From assembly GCA_905182125.1 (NCBI GenBank), contig CAJJAV010000016.1, positions 1 through 50,891 on the forward strand: DNA of 50,891 nt, read 5' to 3'. Shown here piece by piece: positions 27,509 to 36,377 of the stretch. The stretch comes from an uncultured Candidatus Poseidoniales archaeon. GTDB lineage: Archaea > Thermoplasmatota > Poseidoniia > Poseidoniales > Poseidoniaceae. The notes beneath the pieces are model-generated. The model was given only the letters and a program-made list of their open reading frames with translations, did no database searches and was not told the origin of the DNA. How positions within the stretch are numbered: the first letter of the stretch is position 1; each line of letters starts with the position of its first letter. The position numbers and the translations under genes are program-made.

Positions 27509-28165
27509 ATGGGACGCACGGTTTGGTTTCTTACCGGAAACATTGGGAAAGTCAGGGAAGCTACTCACCACCTGTTACCGCTCGGCTATGAGGTAAAGCA
27601 ACTCATCGTCCCTGCTGGTTCCATTGTTGAGCCCCAAGCCGACAGCTTAACCGAAGTAGCAATGGCTAAAATCGAGCAAGCGGTTCCATTCCTCGAACAT
27701 CCAAATGACCTCCTGATGGTGGAAGATGCTGGCCTTTTCATCGATTCACTGGATGGTTTTCCAGGAGTCTATGCGGCGTATGCCCTCACCACACTTGGCT
27801 GTCCTGGCATGTTGCGACTGCTCGACCATCTGGGTTCACAAGATCCAGTGCAATCGGCGAACCTCCGACGAGCGTCCTTCCAAGCCGTCGCAGTGATGTG
27901 GATGAACGGTGAAGTGTTCATCGGCAATGGAATGTGCCCCGGATGGATTGCAAATGAAATCACAGAAGGCGAAGGCTTTGGTTTTGATCCGATCTTTGTG
28001 CCTTCGGACCTCGACGAGGAAAACATGCCACTCCCACCCGGTGAATACGGTATTTTGAGCACGCACGGGTCCACTTTTGGCGGTATTTCTTTGGAAGAGA
28101 AGCAGAAGTTTAGCCACCGTACAAGAGCGCTGGAAGACTTGCTGCGTCAATTGCCATCAGCATGA
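27509..28165 (+). CDS. Non-canonical purine NTP pyrophosphatase (ITPase, HAM1/RdgB family)
   Basis: Hydrolyses ITP and XTP to monophosphates and so cleans the nucleotide pool. The N-terminal substrate motif VWFLTGNIGKVREA, the catalytic block LLMVEDAGLFIDSLDGFPGVYAAY and GEGFGFDPIFVP match the family, and SHRTRAL is the usual C-terminal block. Length 218 is normal for archaea (about 185-220). ATG 27509 precedes the first strand directly. Confidence 0.94.
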   Translation: MGRTVWFLTGNIGKVREATHHLLPLGYEVKQLIVPAGSIVEPQADSLTEVAMAKIEQAVPFLEHPNDLLMVEDAGLFIDSLDGFPGVYAAYALTTLGCPGMLRLLDHLGSQDPVQSANLRRASFQAVAVMWMNGEVFIGNGMCPGWIANEITEGEGFGFDPIFVPSDLDEENMPLPPGEYGILSTHGSTFGGISLEEKQKFSHRTRALEDLLRQLPSA

Positions 28166-28183
28166 TAAGTTAAGGCAGATTGG

Positions 28184-29128
28184 ATGATGGTGAGGCACAT
28201 GGCATTTCTAAAAAGGATGGCAGGGTTTTACGCCCTTACGGCGACTGCGATTTACATCGCATTTGCCAGTTCCTTGAGAGACGAAGTTGCTTGGGGCCTC
28301 ATCGCCTCAATCATCCTCGGATGCTTGATGTGGATCGGTGCTTCAGAACAAGCTCAACCAAAGCATAGTCAACGCCCAAGGGTCCAACGTGAAGAGAATC
28401 CAGCCCAAGCAGTCGAAGAAGAATCTGAAACCTCTGAATTCGACATCCCTGAAGCAGTCACTGAAGCATCGTTGGACGGCGCCACATTGAGGCAACGAAA
28501 ACTCGCAAAGATTCAGGCTGCAGCGGCTCAAAAAGCAGAGGCAATGGCCGTTTTCGCACCTGCTTCCGATGAGGAAGAACTCGTCGAAGTAACAATGGAA
28601 ATGGAAGATGTCCACACCGCAGACGAATTTGTGGTCGAAGTTTCTGCTGAATCAGTCGAAGACGCCGATATCGAGGCAACCGTCAAACAGCGACGAATTC
28701 AGCATGACGTCGTTCGAGAGCGCATCGAAAAGCGCCGACGAGGGCAACTTGCTGAGATTCGCGCATCGACAGCAAAATTGTGGGAAGATCAAACTGCAGG
28801 CGAAGACCTCGTCGCTTTACTGCAAACCCCCGGTCACGGACATTCGGTGCTCGTCGAACCAGAAAACCCTGCAGCAGGTCACATTTACGGTGCCACCTTC
28901 ATCCGCATCGATGATTCCAGAATTTTGAAGTTGCGCTCCCCACTTGACAGTGGATTTGCCCAGGTCAAGAAAGAAGAAGAAGTACCAACCCTCCCGGTTC
29001 TCCTTGATCCAGAGGGTAAACCACTCCCCCCATTGCCAGCTCTTGGAAGCCTCCCGCTCCCTATGCCCTTGCCTATGCCAGCGGCCAGTGGCGCACTTGC
29101 TGCGCTAAAGAATGAAATGAATTCTTGA
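28184..29128 (+). CDS. Membrane-anchored acidic coiled protein, unknown function
   Basis: 314 residues. Two N-terminal membrane helices (GFYALTATAIYIAFA and GLIASIILGCLMWIG) are followed by a long cytoplasmic region rich in Glu, Gln and Ala that looks disordered or coiled (about residues 60-200), including RQRKLAKIQAAAAQKAEA. A more ordered segment around GHGHSVLVEPENPAAGHIYG follows, then a proline-rich tail (LPPLPALGSLPLPMPLPMP). No family is recognised. The start may be the ATG at 28199 (MAFLKRM). It may share a transcript with the ITPase gene 18 bases upstream. Confidence 0.7.
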   Translation: MMVRHMAFLKRMAGFYALTATAIYIAFASSLRDEVAWGLIASIILGCLMWIGASEQAQPKHSQRPRVQREENPAQAVEEESETSEFDIPEAVTEASLDGATLRQRKLAKIQAAAAQKAEAMAVFAPASDEEELVEVTMEMEDVHTADEFVVEVSAESVEDADIEATVKQRRIQHDVVRERIEKRRRGQLAEIRASTAKLWEDQTAGEDLVALLQTPGHGHSVLVEPENPAAGHIYGATFIRIDDSRILKLRSPLDSGFAQVKKEEEVPTLPVLLDPEGKPLPPLPALGSLPLPMPLPMPAASGALAALKNEMNS

Positions 29129-29177
29129 AGTCTCCACCGGCTCAACCTTGAAGTCGGGTGGCGCCCAACCAACCTCC

Positions 29178-29897
29178 ATGGTCGATGAGTTCATCGAGGC
29201 GAGAAAACCACTTGCGTGGAACTCAACCGCTTTGCTCGGGTTGTGCCTCGTGGCCATTGCTCCAACGGTTTCTGTCGTCACAGGCTTTGTCTTTGAAGCG
29301 GGTTTGATTGCGATACTAGTGTTTATTTTGACCAAAATGTGGTTGTTCGGACTCCCCGCCTTCTGGCATCTTAAAGTGGAGAAAAAACCCATCTCTTGGT
29401 CACCACCAAACAGGGGTGGTTGGGGCGTCTCACTCGCTCTTGGGCTTGGCATCATGGTTGTGATCATCACAGCCTACCTTTTGCTCGGAGAAATGATGAT
29501 ACAAAAGCAGACCCTTCTGGAATTGCTTGAACCGGTTGGTTTGACCAAACCAGGTCGATTAGCAGGCGCCATCTTGTTCTGGGTGTTCATCAATTCAGTC
29601 TTAGAAGAATATGTTTTTCGCTGGTTCATCACTTCGAAGATCGAAGAGGTATGTGGCGGAAAATGGCGCTCCATCTTCCTTTCATCAGGTGTGTTCACCC
29701 TTCACCACAGCATCGCCTTGATGATGTTCATCAGTCCCTTAGGCACCTTGATCGCATCGCTTGGCGTCTTTATTGGAGGCGCTATATTCTCGTGGATTTA
29801 TTTGCAATACCGGAGTGTGTGGGTGGCTTGGGTTGCCCATGCATGCGCCGATGTAGCTGTGTTTGGCGTTGCTTGGCACATGATCATCGGATTCTAA
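29178..29897 (+). CDS. CPBP family intramembrane metalloprotease
   Basis: A polytopic membrane protein with about six to seven helices and the CPBP (Abi/Rce1-like) glutamate protease motifs: EEYVFRW (motif 1, EExxxR), FTLHHS (motif 2, FxxxH) and AHACADV (motif 3, HxxxD/N). Bacterial relatives mature peptides or serve in bacteriocin self-immunity; eukaryotic Rce1 cleaves prenylated proteins. ATG 29178 (MVDEFIEARKP) is preferred over TTG 29148. The remaining 230 bases to the next start hold no gene I can support. Confidence 0.88.
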   Translation: MVDEFIEARKPLAWNSTALLGLCLVAIAPTVSVVTGFVFEAGLIAILVFILTKMWLFGLPAFWHLKVEKKPISWSPPNRGGWGVSLALGLGIMVVIITAYLLLGEMMIQKQTLLELLEPVGLTKPGRLAGAILFWVFINSVLEEYVFRWFITSKIEEVCGGKWRSIFLSSGVFTLHHSIALMMFISPLGTLIASLGVFIGGAIFSWIYLQYRSVWVAWVAHACADVAVFGVAWHMIIGF

Positions 29898-30127
29898 AAA
29901 ACGTCGTTTTTCGGCTTGAAATGGGCCATCCCGTGGTTGTTTTAAGTACTGTAGACGCATAATTCTAATGGCGCAGAGCGCAACGAACTGTAGGTGTCCC
30001 AAACATGAACGAATGAACCCCCGAAACGCCACCCATCGAATACAGAGTGCCATGAGGCATTTTGTGATGGGCGTGGAGTGTCTTAACGGCACTTTGCGAG
30101 AAAGGCAAATTGGAGGAAAAAACGTAC

Positions 30128-30541
30128 ATGAACAGAAAAAAGAGACTAGCACACCACAAGCCCCGACACAACAACAAGAACCGCCACACTCGGAAGAAGT
30201 TCAAGACCCAACGGGCGAGTGGGCAAGAACCTGAGAGAGGGAAGAAGAAGCAACCTGTTGATCGCCTGAGCGACCCCGTGGATGAAGAAGCTCGTCTGGA
30301 GTGGCTCAAGAGGCAACAACACAAGCCATGTTGCGACGACAATGACAAACGTGCGGCAAAGAATCAGTTCTTGCTTAACGAACTGAACAAGTCGAACTGC
30401 GACAAGGAGTGGGATCCACTGGCCAACAGGTGGATCACAAAGGTTGTGCCACGCTGGTTCATTGCCAAGCATCGAGCGCACATCAGTCACTTCAAGGCAG
30501 CAGCCGTGAAGCGTGGCTACGTGTGGCCCCGTTGGGGTTGA
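30128..30541 (+). CDS. Small, strongly basic ORFan protein
   Basis: About 137 residues of unrecognised family. The N-terminal 40 residues are almost entirely Lys, Arg, His, Asn and Gln (MNRKKRLAHHKPRHNNKNR), suggesting nucleic-acid binding. A charged middle segment contains PCCDDND and SNCDKEWDP. The C-terminus is ordered and aromatic (WITKVVPRWFIAKHRAH, ending RGYVWPRWG). ATG 30128 has a GGAGG ten bases upstream, which decides the start over 30110. Codon choice (CGG, AAG-rich) differs from its neighbours and a GC-rich hairpin follows, so it may be a foreign or mobile gene. A frame on the opposite strand cannot be strictly excluded. Confidence 0.55.
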   Translation: MNRKKRLAHHKPRHNNKNRHTRKKFKTQRASGQEPERGKKKQPVDRLSDPVDEEARLEWLKRQQHKPCCDDNDKRAAKNQFLLNELNKSNCDKEWDPLANRWITKVVPRWFIAKHRAHISHFKAAAVKRGYVWPRWG

Positions 30542-30577
30542 ATCAACCTCTGGCGTCAATGGCGTCCGTACCCTGAA

Positions 30578-30619
30578 AGGGGGATCCGGGGGCTCGGGGG
30601 CTTCGGCCCCCTTGTCCCC
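30578..30619. terminator. GC-rich nested hairpin after the ORFan
   Basis: The inner stem GGGGGC (30596-30601), loop TTCG and GCCCCC (30606-30611) form a perfect six-base stem with a stable UUCG tetraloop. An outer AGGGGGA (from about 30578) can pair with TCCCCT (30614-30619). It lies between converging genes, so it could end transcription from either side, but no T-run follows. A cassette boundary is the alternative. Confidence 0.5.
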
Positions 30620-30631
30620 TCACACACCATC

Positions 30632-31474
30632 TCACTCGTGTTTCCACTCAGGTGTTTCACGGTTCAAGAACGCATGAACTCCAATTTCTTTGTCTTTCGA
30701 ATCGAACAAAGAAGCGAAGGCTTCTGCTTCAATCTCAACCCCTTCTGTCAATCCAACATCGAGCGCTGCACGAACAGTTGCTTTGCCAACCTTCAGTGTG
30801 TTTGATGATTTGCTTCCAATCATGCGCGCCATGGCCATGGTCGTCTCAAGCAAGTCCTCTGGTTCGCACACCTTGTTGGCCAAGCCAATGCGGTGAGCTT
30901 CTGCAGCGTCAATCATTTCACCGGTGAAAATCATTTCCATCGTCTTTCCGTAACCTACGAGGTTAGCAAGGCGTTGGGTGGCACCATAGCCTGGAATCAG
31001 GCCGAGGTTGACTTCTGGAGTTCCGAAACGTGAACGAGTGGAAGCGATGCGGACATCGCATGAACACGCCACTTCACAGCCTCCGCCCAAAGCAAAGCCA
31101 TCGACCATAGCAATCGTTGGCTTGCTCAAATTCCACAAAGCCTCGACTGCATTGTCAGCGAACATGACGCGGATGTCCTCACTCTTTTTGCCAACAAACT
31201 CAGTGATGTCTGCACCTGCAACAAAGGCGTTGGGTTTGGCTCGCTTACCTTCCAGTGGCGTGTGTGGTTGCGCACCAGTGATCACAACAACACGGACGTG
31301 TTCTGTTGCTTCAACCCAAGCCACCATGGCTTTGATTGCAGCCATGACTTCAGCGTTCAAGGCATTGAGTTTGTCTGGTCGATTGATGGTGACCATAGCC
31401 ACACTGCCGAGGTCATGTTCCGCGTTGATCGGGTGTTCTTCAATCACGATTACATCGCTCTTCGGGGCGCTCAT
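30632..31474 (-). CDS. Enoyl-CoA hydratase/isomerase family protein (crotonase)
   Basis: Adds water to enoyl-CoA in fatty-acid or amino-acid breakdown. The N-terminal block is VAMVTINRPDKLNALN. The oxyanion-hole segment is AFVAGADITEF, and the second is GFALGGGCEVACSCDVRIAS with the first catalytic Glu. FGTPEVNLGLIPGYGATQRL carries the second Glu, so both hydratase glutamates are kept. Length 280 is slightly long because of an insert (PHTPLEGKRAKP) before the AGAD block. It is an intact counterpart of the broken crotonase at 42129. Confidence 0.93.
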   Translation of the reverse strand: MSAPKSDVIVIEEHPINAEHDLGSVAMVTINRPDKLNALNAEVMAAIKAMVAWVEATEHVRVVVITGAQPHTPLEGKRAKPNAFVAGADITEFVGKKSEDIRVMFADNAVEALWNLSKPTIAMVDGFALGGGCEVACSCDVRIASTRSRFGTPEVNLGLIPGYGATQRLANLVGYGKTMEMIFTGEMIDAAEAHRIGLANKVCEPEDLLETTMAMARMIGSKSSNTLKVGKATVRAALDVGLTEGVEIEAEAFASLFDSKDKEIGVHAFLNRETPEWKHE

Positions 31475-31580
31475 GCTGTTGGCATGCCGTTGTGGTTCAT
31501 CAGTCCACCGACCGTGTCAACCATGCTCATCCATGCAGTCAAAACCAAGAATACAAAGACCATGACCATGTGCTCTATGT

Positions 31581-32372
31581 ATGGTTGAATCAGATGGACC
31601 TCTTGTCATGGCAAAAGACATGGCCAAAAAATATGGCGACTTCATCGCGCTTCATCCGCTTGATGTAGAGGTTCATGCAGGGGAGTTTTTCGGTGTATTC
31701 GGCCCAAATGGCGCAGGAAAGTCGACCTTCATCAAACTCTTAACAGGACAACTGCGACCGAGCAAAGGGCAAATCGAGGTGCTCGGAGTGGATGCGGTTG
31801 CAGACCCTCAAAAAGTCAAAGCGAACATCGGAATTGTTCCTGAATCTGAATCCCCACCCTCCTTTCTCACGCCAACTGAATTCCTCGAATTCGTGGCTCG
31901 ACTGCGTCGCGTTGAAGACATCGAAAACAAAGTTGAACACTGGCTTGATTGGTTTGGTTTGAACGAAAAGCGAGACACCATGTGCAAAGACCTCTCGAAG
32001 GGACAACGCCAGAAGGTCATGCTTGCTGCGGCCTTTATTCACAAACCCAAGTTGCTTTTCTTGGACGAACCATTTGCAAACCTCGATCCAATTTACCAAC
32101 GTAAGTGCCGTCAATGGCTGCTCGACCACGTCAAGGAGGGTGGCACTATTTTCCTCTGCTCTCACGTTCTGGAAATGGCGGAACGAATGTGCAACCGTAT
32201 GGCGATCATCAACGATGGCAAGGTCCTTGCGGCGGGTACGGTCAAAGGTCTCAAAATCAACCAAGAAGAAACCCTTGAAGATGTCTTCATTCGGCTCGTC
32301 GGACGATCGATCGAGGACGTTGAAGGTCACGATGACACTGCTTCAACCGATGGTGAATCTGAGGAGGAATAA
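31581..32372 (+). CDS. ABC transporter ATP-binding protein (ABC-2 type)
   Basis: The ATPase of a two-component ABC-2 exporter. Walker A is GPNGAGKST, Q-loop equivalent VPESESPP, signature LSKGQ, Walker B LLFLDEPFANLDP and the H-loop CSHVLEMAE. An acidic tail (EGHDDTASTDGESEEE) follows. The membrane partner starts two bases after its stop, so the two are co-translated. The substrate is unknown. ATG 31581. Confidence 0.93.
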   Translation: MVESDGPLVMAKDMAKKYGDFIALHPLDVEVHAGEFFGVFGPNGAGKSTFIKLLTGQLRPSKGQIEVLGVDAVADPQKVKANIGIVPESESPPSFLTPTEFLEFVARLRRVEDIENKVEHWLDWFGLNEKRDTMCKDLSKGQRQKVMLAAAFIHKPKLLFLDEPFANLDPIYQRKCRQWLLDHVKEGGTIFLCSHVLEMAERMCNRMAIINDGKVLAAGTVKGLKINQEETLEDVFIRLVGRSIEDVEGHDDTASTDGESEEE

Positions 32373-32374
32373 GC

Positions 32375-34075
32375 GTGTCTGGGGCCCACATTGCATCCCG
32401 TGATTGGAACGATGTGGCCGAAGGTAAGCCTGTTGCTCATACCGCAATGGGCACCTCGCCTCAAGGACAAACTCTGCATGAACCTCTGCGTGGTTGGGCT
32501 TCATTCTCTGCTACTTTTCTCGTCATGTTCAAGGAAGAAGGGCGAAAGAGCATGGAATTCGCCAAAAAGCGTCAAATCGTGTTGTTTCCTCTTTTGCTCA
32601 CACTGATCACCGCTCTGACGACCGTTGGGCTGCAATTTTTGGTTGGTGATTCCACCGCTCAAGTGAGTGATATTGAACAGAAGACCTTCAGTTGGGGAGA
32701 ACTCCGCTTCGCGCTTCACTTGCCTTTGCTGATGTTCAGTCTTGGCATGGGGACATTTGCATTCATGGGCCATGATGCCATCGTCCATCGAGCTGGTACC
32801 AAAAACTACCTTTTGGCTGCTCCAGCACTCCAACCCCTGCCAAATTCAGTGGCCCACTTTGCTTATTTCATCAAAGATCTGTGCTTCTATGTCTTGCTCA
32901 TTTTATCGCCGGTCATCGCCGGCATGGCTCTTGGCATCACCCTTGAGTCGGTTAACGGATTGAGCACGCCCCTCGAATGGTCCAGTCTTCCTTGGACCTG
33001 GTTGGCCATGATCATCACGCTTGGCCAAGGACTTGCACTGGCCTTCTTGGGGTCAGCTTTGTGGATGCGAGGGCGCCCCTACACCATCGTTGGCCCAGCC
33101 GTCATTGTGATCTTTGGTGTGGCTCTCGGACTCGGCCAAATAAACCTCGATGGGGTTCTATGGGGCCTTTATGTTCAATCAAACCAAAGCGTCCTCGTCA
33201 CCGCTGCAGCCCTTGGAGGCTGTGTGTCAATCGGCCTGATTGCAAGCGCTCTAATCGTCGATGACTTCGATGTTTCAGTGGTCCAGCGCGAAGAGATGTT
33301 CATGCCGATTTACAATAAATTAGGATTTTTAGGCGATGGGGAAATTCGTTTGATTGTAGCCAAGGAATTCGTTGACCTCATCCGATCAGGTTCGATCAAG
33401 AAAATGACGGTCTCCTATGCAGTGCCCCTTGTGGTTCTGCTGGGCATGGCTTGGCTGGTCGACTTTGCAGAGGCTCCAATTCCAATCAATCTGTTATCCT
33501 ACGCTCCGTTCTTAGGCTTCTTTGGATTCAATTTCTATTCATGGTTAACCATCCTTGATTCGCCCGAATTCATGAACGGCCTCCCCCTTCGCGTACCACA
33601 ATTAATCCGAGCGAAAGTGATCGTGTACTTCCTAGCGACTTCTTGGATTTCGCTCATATTCATTGTGCTCATGGCATGGCAACTCGACGAGTGGCCCTCG
33701 CTTCCAACAAGCATTGTAGTGATGTTCGCTAACTCGATTTACATCGTTGCTCTCACGGCTTTCTTGATGGGGCTGCGGCCAAACAAAGCCATTTTTGATG
33801 CTTCGATCATGATTTGGTTTTGGATCGGAACCGTCCTGCCGCTGCTCGGTTTGTTCCTGCTTTCCTTCACACAAGGCGATGTATCGCTGTACGGCAACTG
33901 GTGGGAAAGGGCGAGTCAAGATGGCTTAGCGGCAACCGCCACAATGTACGACCAAAGCATGGTTGAACGTGGCTATAAGGGCATGTTGATGATCTCTGTT
34001 GGTTTGCTGTTTGCTTCTGCATTGCTGTGGAAACTGATGGACCGTCGTTGGGGCAAATCAGAGTTCTCTAATTGA
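32375..34075 (+). CDS. ABC-2 type membrane permease
   Basis: 566 residues with about a dozen hydrophobic helices, cytoplasmic N-terminus of about 65 residues, and repeated pairs of helices consistent with a fused ABC-2 permease (for example VLFPLLLTLITALTTVGLQFL and LPLLMFSLGMGTFAFMG near the start; LPLLGLFLLSF and a final MLMISVGLLFASALLW near the end). The start is GTG 32375, preceded by GAGGAGG within the end of the ATPase gene. It works with that ATPase; no accessory substrate-binding gene is adjacent. Confidence 0.85.
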   Translation: MSGAHIASRDWNDVAEGKPVAHTAMGTSPQGQTLHEPLRGWASFSATFLVMFKEEGRKSMEFAKKRQIVLFPLLLTLITALTTVGLQFLVGDSTAQVSDIEQKTFSWGELRFALHLPLLMFSLGMGTFAFMGHDAIVHRAGTKNYLLAAPALQPLPNSVAHFAYFIKDLCFYVLLILSPVIAGMALGITLESVNGLSTPLEWSSLPWTWLAMIITLGQGLALAFLGSALWMRGRPYTIVGPAVIVIFGVALGLGQINLDGVLWGLYVQSNQSVLVTAAALGGCVSIGLIASALIVDDFDVSVVQREEMFMPIYNKLGFLGDGEIRLIVAKEFVDLIRSGSIKKMTVSYAVPLVVLLGMAWLVDFAEAPIPINLLSYAPFLGFFGFNFYSWLTILDSPEFMNGLPLRVPQLIRAKVIVYFLATSWISLIFIVLMAWQLDEWPSLPTSIVVMFANSIYIVALTAFLMGLRPNKAIFDASIMIWFWIGTVLPLLGLFLLSFTQGDVSLYGNWWERASQDGLAATATMYDQSMVERGYKGMLMISVGLLFASALLWKLMDRRWGKSEFSN

Positions 34076-34133
34076 TGGATAGGAAGCCTCCAATGGAGGT
34101 ATATTGATGTGCGGTGGGCGCCGCCCAAGGACC

Positions 34134-34685
34134 ATGGGTTACGTTGTTGCTGTATGCGGCATGCCGGGTTCTGGCAAAGGTGAATTCGCCGAAGTCATCG
34201 CTCAACAAGGCGTACCTGTGTTGTCGATGGGCGACATGGTTCGTGCCGAAGTACGACGCCAAAAACTCGAAGAAACCCCCGGCATTTTCGGGGAGATTGC
34301 CGCCCAACTCCGCGCCGATCATGGCGAAGATGTGCTGGCCGTTCGACTCGCTGATGCGGTTGATGCGCTGCTTCTTGAACACCCAATGGTGCTTATTGAA
34401 GGCATGAGGGGGACGGCAGAACGCACGGTGTTCTTAGCGCGATGGCCCTCGGATTTCACCTCCCTCGCAGTTGAAGCATCATCCGATGTCCGCTTTACGA
34501 GGATCCAACACCGTGGACGTTCAGAAGACGGCAACAGGGCTTCGTTTGAGGTTCGAGATGCCCGTGAAGTCGGATGGGGGTTGGACCAAATCATCGTCGA
34601 ATCCGACCACAGAATCGACAACAATCAAGATCTGAATTCATTCCACACAAGTTGTCAACTTTGGTACAAGAGTTTTACCGCGTGA
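34134..34685 (+). CDS. UPF0200 family P-loop kinase
   Basis: An archaeal nucleotide-kinase-like protein (dephospho-CoA-kinase fold family). The start is immediately followed by a Walker A, AVCGMPGSGKGEFAEV, then LSMGDMVRAEVRR. VLIEGMRGTAE provides the Walker B-like strand, and IQHRGRSEDG lies in the lid region, all typical of UPF0200. Length 184. ATG 34134 is chosen because family members start a few residues before the P-loop; ATG 34107 and TTG 34104 are in frame upstream. The substrate is not established. Confidence 0.87.
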   Translation: MGYVVAVCGMPGSGKGEFAEVIAQQGVPVLSMGDMVRAEVRRQKLEETPGIFGEIAAQLRADHGEDVLAVRLADAVDALLLEHPMVLIEGMRGTAERTVFLARWPSDFTSLAVEASSDVRFTRIQHRGRSEDGNRASFEVRDAREVGWGLDQIIVESDHRIDNNQDLNSFHTSCQLWYKSFTA

Positions 34686-34827
34686 ACATCCTTGTTTCAG
34701 GCTTGTTTCGCACGGTATTTGGCACCAGTAATTCGGTGCACAGGACGGCGTTTTTTGGGGCATTGTTCACCCAAGTGTTATAGTCGGCCACAACTTGTGA
34801 GAAATTGCTTCGGCAAGGGGTATGCGT

Positions 34828-36354
34828 ATGGCGAGAAAGAACAACAAAGGTGGTGGCAAGCGTCAGCGAGCCAAACAACGCGCTCAGTACGACGAATTGG
34901 ACAAGTACCCTGTCCTCCCACCGCACGCTTTTGCCCGGATTGTCCGGGACAAGACCACGCTCAACGTCATCTACCAAATCATCGAACCCCCGATGACCAA
35001 AAAAGAGCAAGAACAGCGTGACGAAATCTTGGACATTTTCATTCGCTCCCTGACGGCAAACATCGAAGAGATTGACGCCAACCCCGAGGCATACCTCCGC
35101 ACAGCCATGGATAAAGTCATCAAGGCATACGGAATGAAAATCAACAAGAAATCCAAGTCCAAGATTTTCTACTACCTCAAGCGTGACCTGATCGGCTATG
35201 GCGAGATGGATGTCCTGATGAACGACGTCAACGTCGAAGATATTTCCTGCGACGGGACAAACGTCCCAATTTTCGCATACCACCGTAAGTTCGAATCAGT
35301 GGAGACGACCTGCCTCTGGGCAACCGACGATGAACTCGAATCCTACGTGATTAAGTTGGCACAGCGATGTGGAAAGCACATTTCTGTCGCAAGCCCATTG
35401 CTCGACGCAACGCTGATGGATGGTTCGAGAATCGTCATGAAGCTTGGTCGGGAAGTGTCCACCCGTGGTTCAGCCTTCTGTATCCGACGGTTCAAGGACG
35501 ACCCGTTCTCACCTGCAGACATCGTAGCGTTCCGGACCATGTCCTCGCTTATGGTCGCCTACCTCTGGATTGCATTCCAGAATGAAGTGCCAATGCTGTT
35601 CGTCGGTGGTACGGCGTCAGGAAAGACAACCACGCTCAACGCCATGTGCATTTTTATCCCTTGGCAAATGAAGATTGTTTCAATCGAATCCACACGGGAA
35701 GTCAACATCCCTCAACCAAACTGGGTCCCAGGTTTGACTCGCCAAGGATTTGGTGGTGAATCCACAGACGGTGTGATCGGTGAGTTCGAATTGCTCAAGG
35801 CTGCACTCCGGGAACGACCAGAATACATCATCGTGGGTGAGATTCGTGGTGCAGAAGCCTATGTTCTGTTCCAGGCAATGGCAACGGGCCACTGCGCGTA
35901 CTCAACGGTTCACGCAGATTCCGTCGCATCCCTCGTCCACCGTCTTGAGAACAAACCAATTGACATCCCGCGCGTTTTGCTTCCTGCCCTTGAAGCCTGT
36001 TTGATTCAAATTCAGACCCGTATCAACGGAAAGCGTGTTCGTCGAACGAAACAACTGGTTGAGATTGTTGGTATCGATCCAAACTCGCTTGAAATCATCA
36101 CAAACGAAGTGTTCCGCTGGGACGTCACCACTGATGATTTCATCTTCAGTGGGAAATCCTACGTTCTCGAAAAAATCATGGTCAAGATCAACTTCTCCCA
36201 AGATGACATGCGCCGTGAATTGCGAACCCGCAAGCGCATTTTGGAATGGATGGTCCTCAACGATATCAGAAAAGCAGACCAAGTGTCCCAAATCGTCACT
36301 GAATACTACGTGCGACCGAACGAAATTCTCGCTCGAGTCGATGGATTGCGTTGA
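34828..36354 (+). CDS. Type II/IV secretion ATPase of archaellum/pilus type (FlaI/ArlI-TadA family)
   Basis: A hexameric ATPase that powers assembly of an archaeal pilus-like filament. It has Walker A GGTASGKTTTLN, Asp box IESTREVNIPQPNW, Walker B YIIVGEIRGAEA and His box TGHCAYSTVHAD. Family N-terminal blocks are present, including RDLIGYGEMDVLMNDVNVEDISCDG. Length about 508 matches FlaI. A basic tail MARKNNKGGGKRQRAKQ precedes them; ATG 34828 or 34822 may start. It is the first gene of a five-gene operon with two FlaJ-like proteins and two single-helix pilin-like proteins, and is preceded by about 136 non-coding bases that include a TTATAG near 34780. Confidence 0.92.
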   Translation: MARKNNKGGGKRQRAKQRAQYDELDKYPVLPPHAFARIVRDKTTLNVIYQIIEPPMTKKEQEQRDEILDIFIRSLTANIEEIDANPEAYLRTAMDKVIKAYGMKINKKSKSKIFYYLKRDLIGYGEMDVLMNDVNVEDISCDGTNVPIFAYHRKFESVETTCLWATDDELESYVIKLAQRCGKHISVASPLLDATLMDGSRIVMKLGREVSTRGSAFCIRRFKDDPFSPADIVAFRTMSSLMVAYLWIAFQNEVPMLFVGGTASGKTTTLNAMCIFIPWQMKIVSIESTREVNIPQPNWVPGLTRQGFGGESTDGVIGEFELLKAALRERPEYIIVGEIRGAEAYVLFQAMATGHCAYSTVHADSVASLVHRLENKPIDIPRVLLPALEACLIQIQTRINGKRVRRTKQLVEIVGIDPNSLEIITNEVFRWDVTTDDFIFSGKSYVLEKIMVKINFSQDDMRRELRTRKRILEWMVLNDIRKADQVSQIVTEYYVRPNEILARVDGLR

Positions 36355-36377
36355 AACGAAGAGAGGAGTGAGCATCG

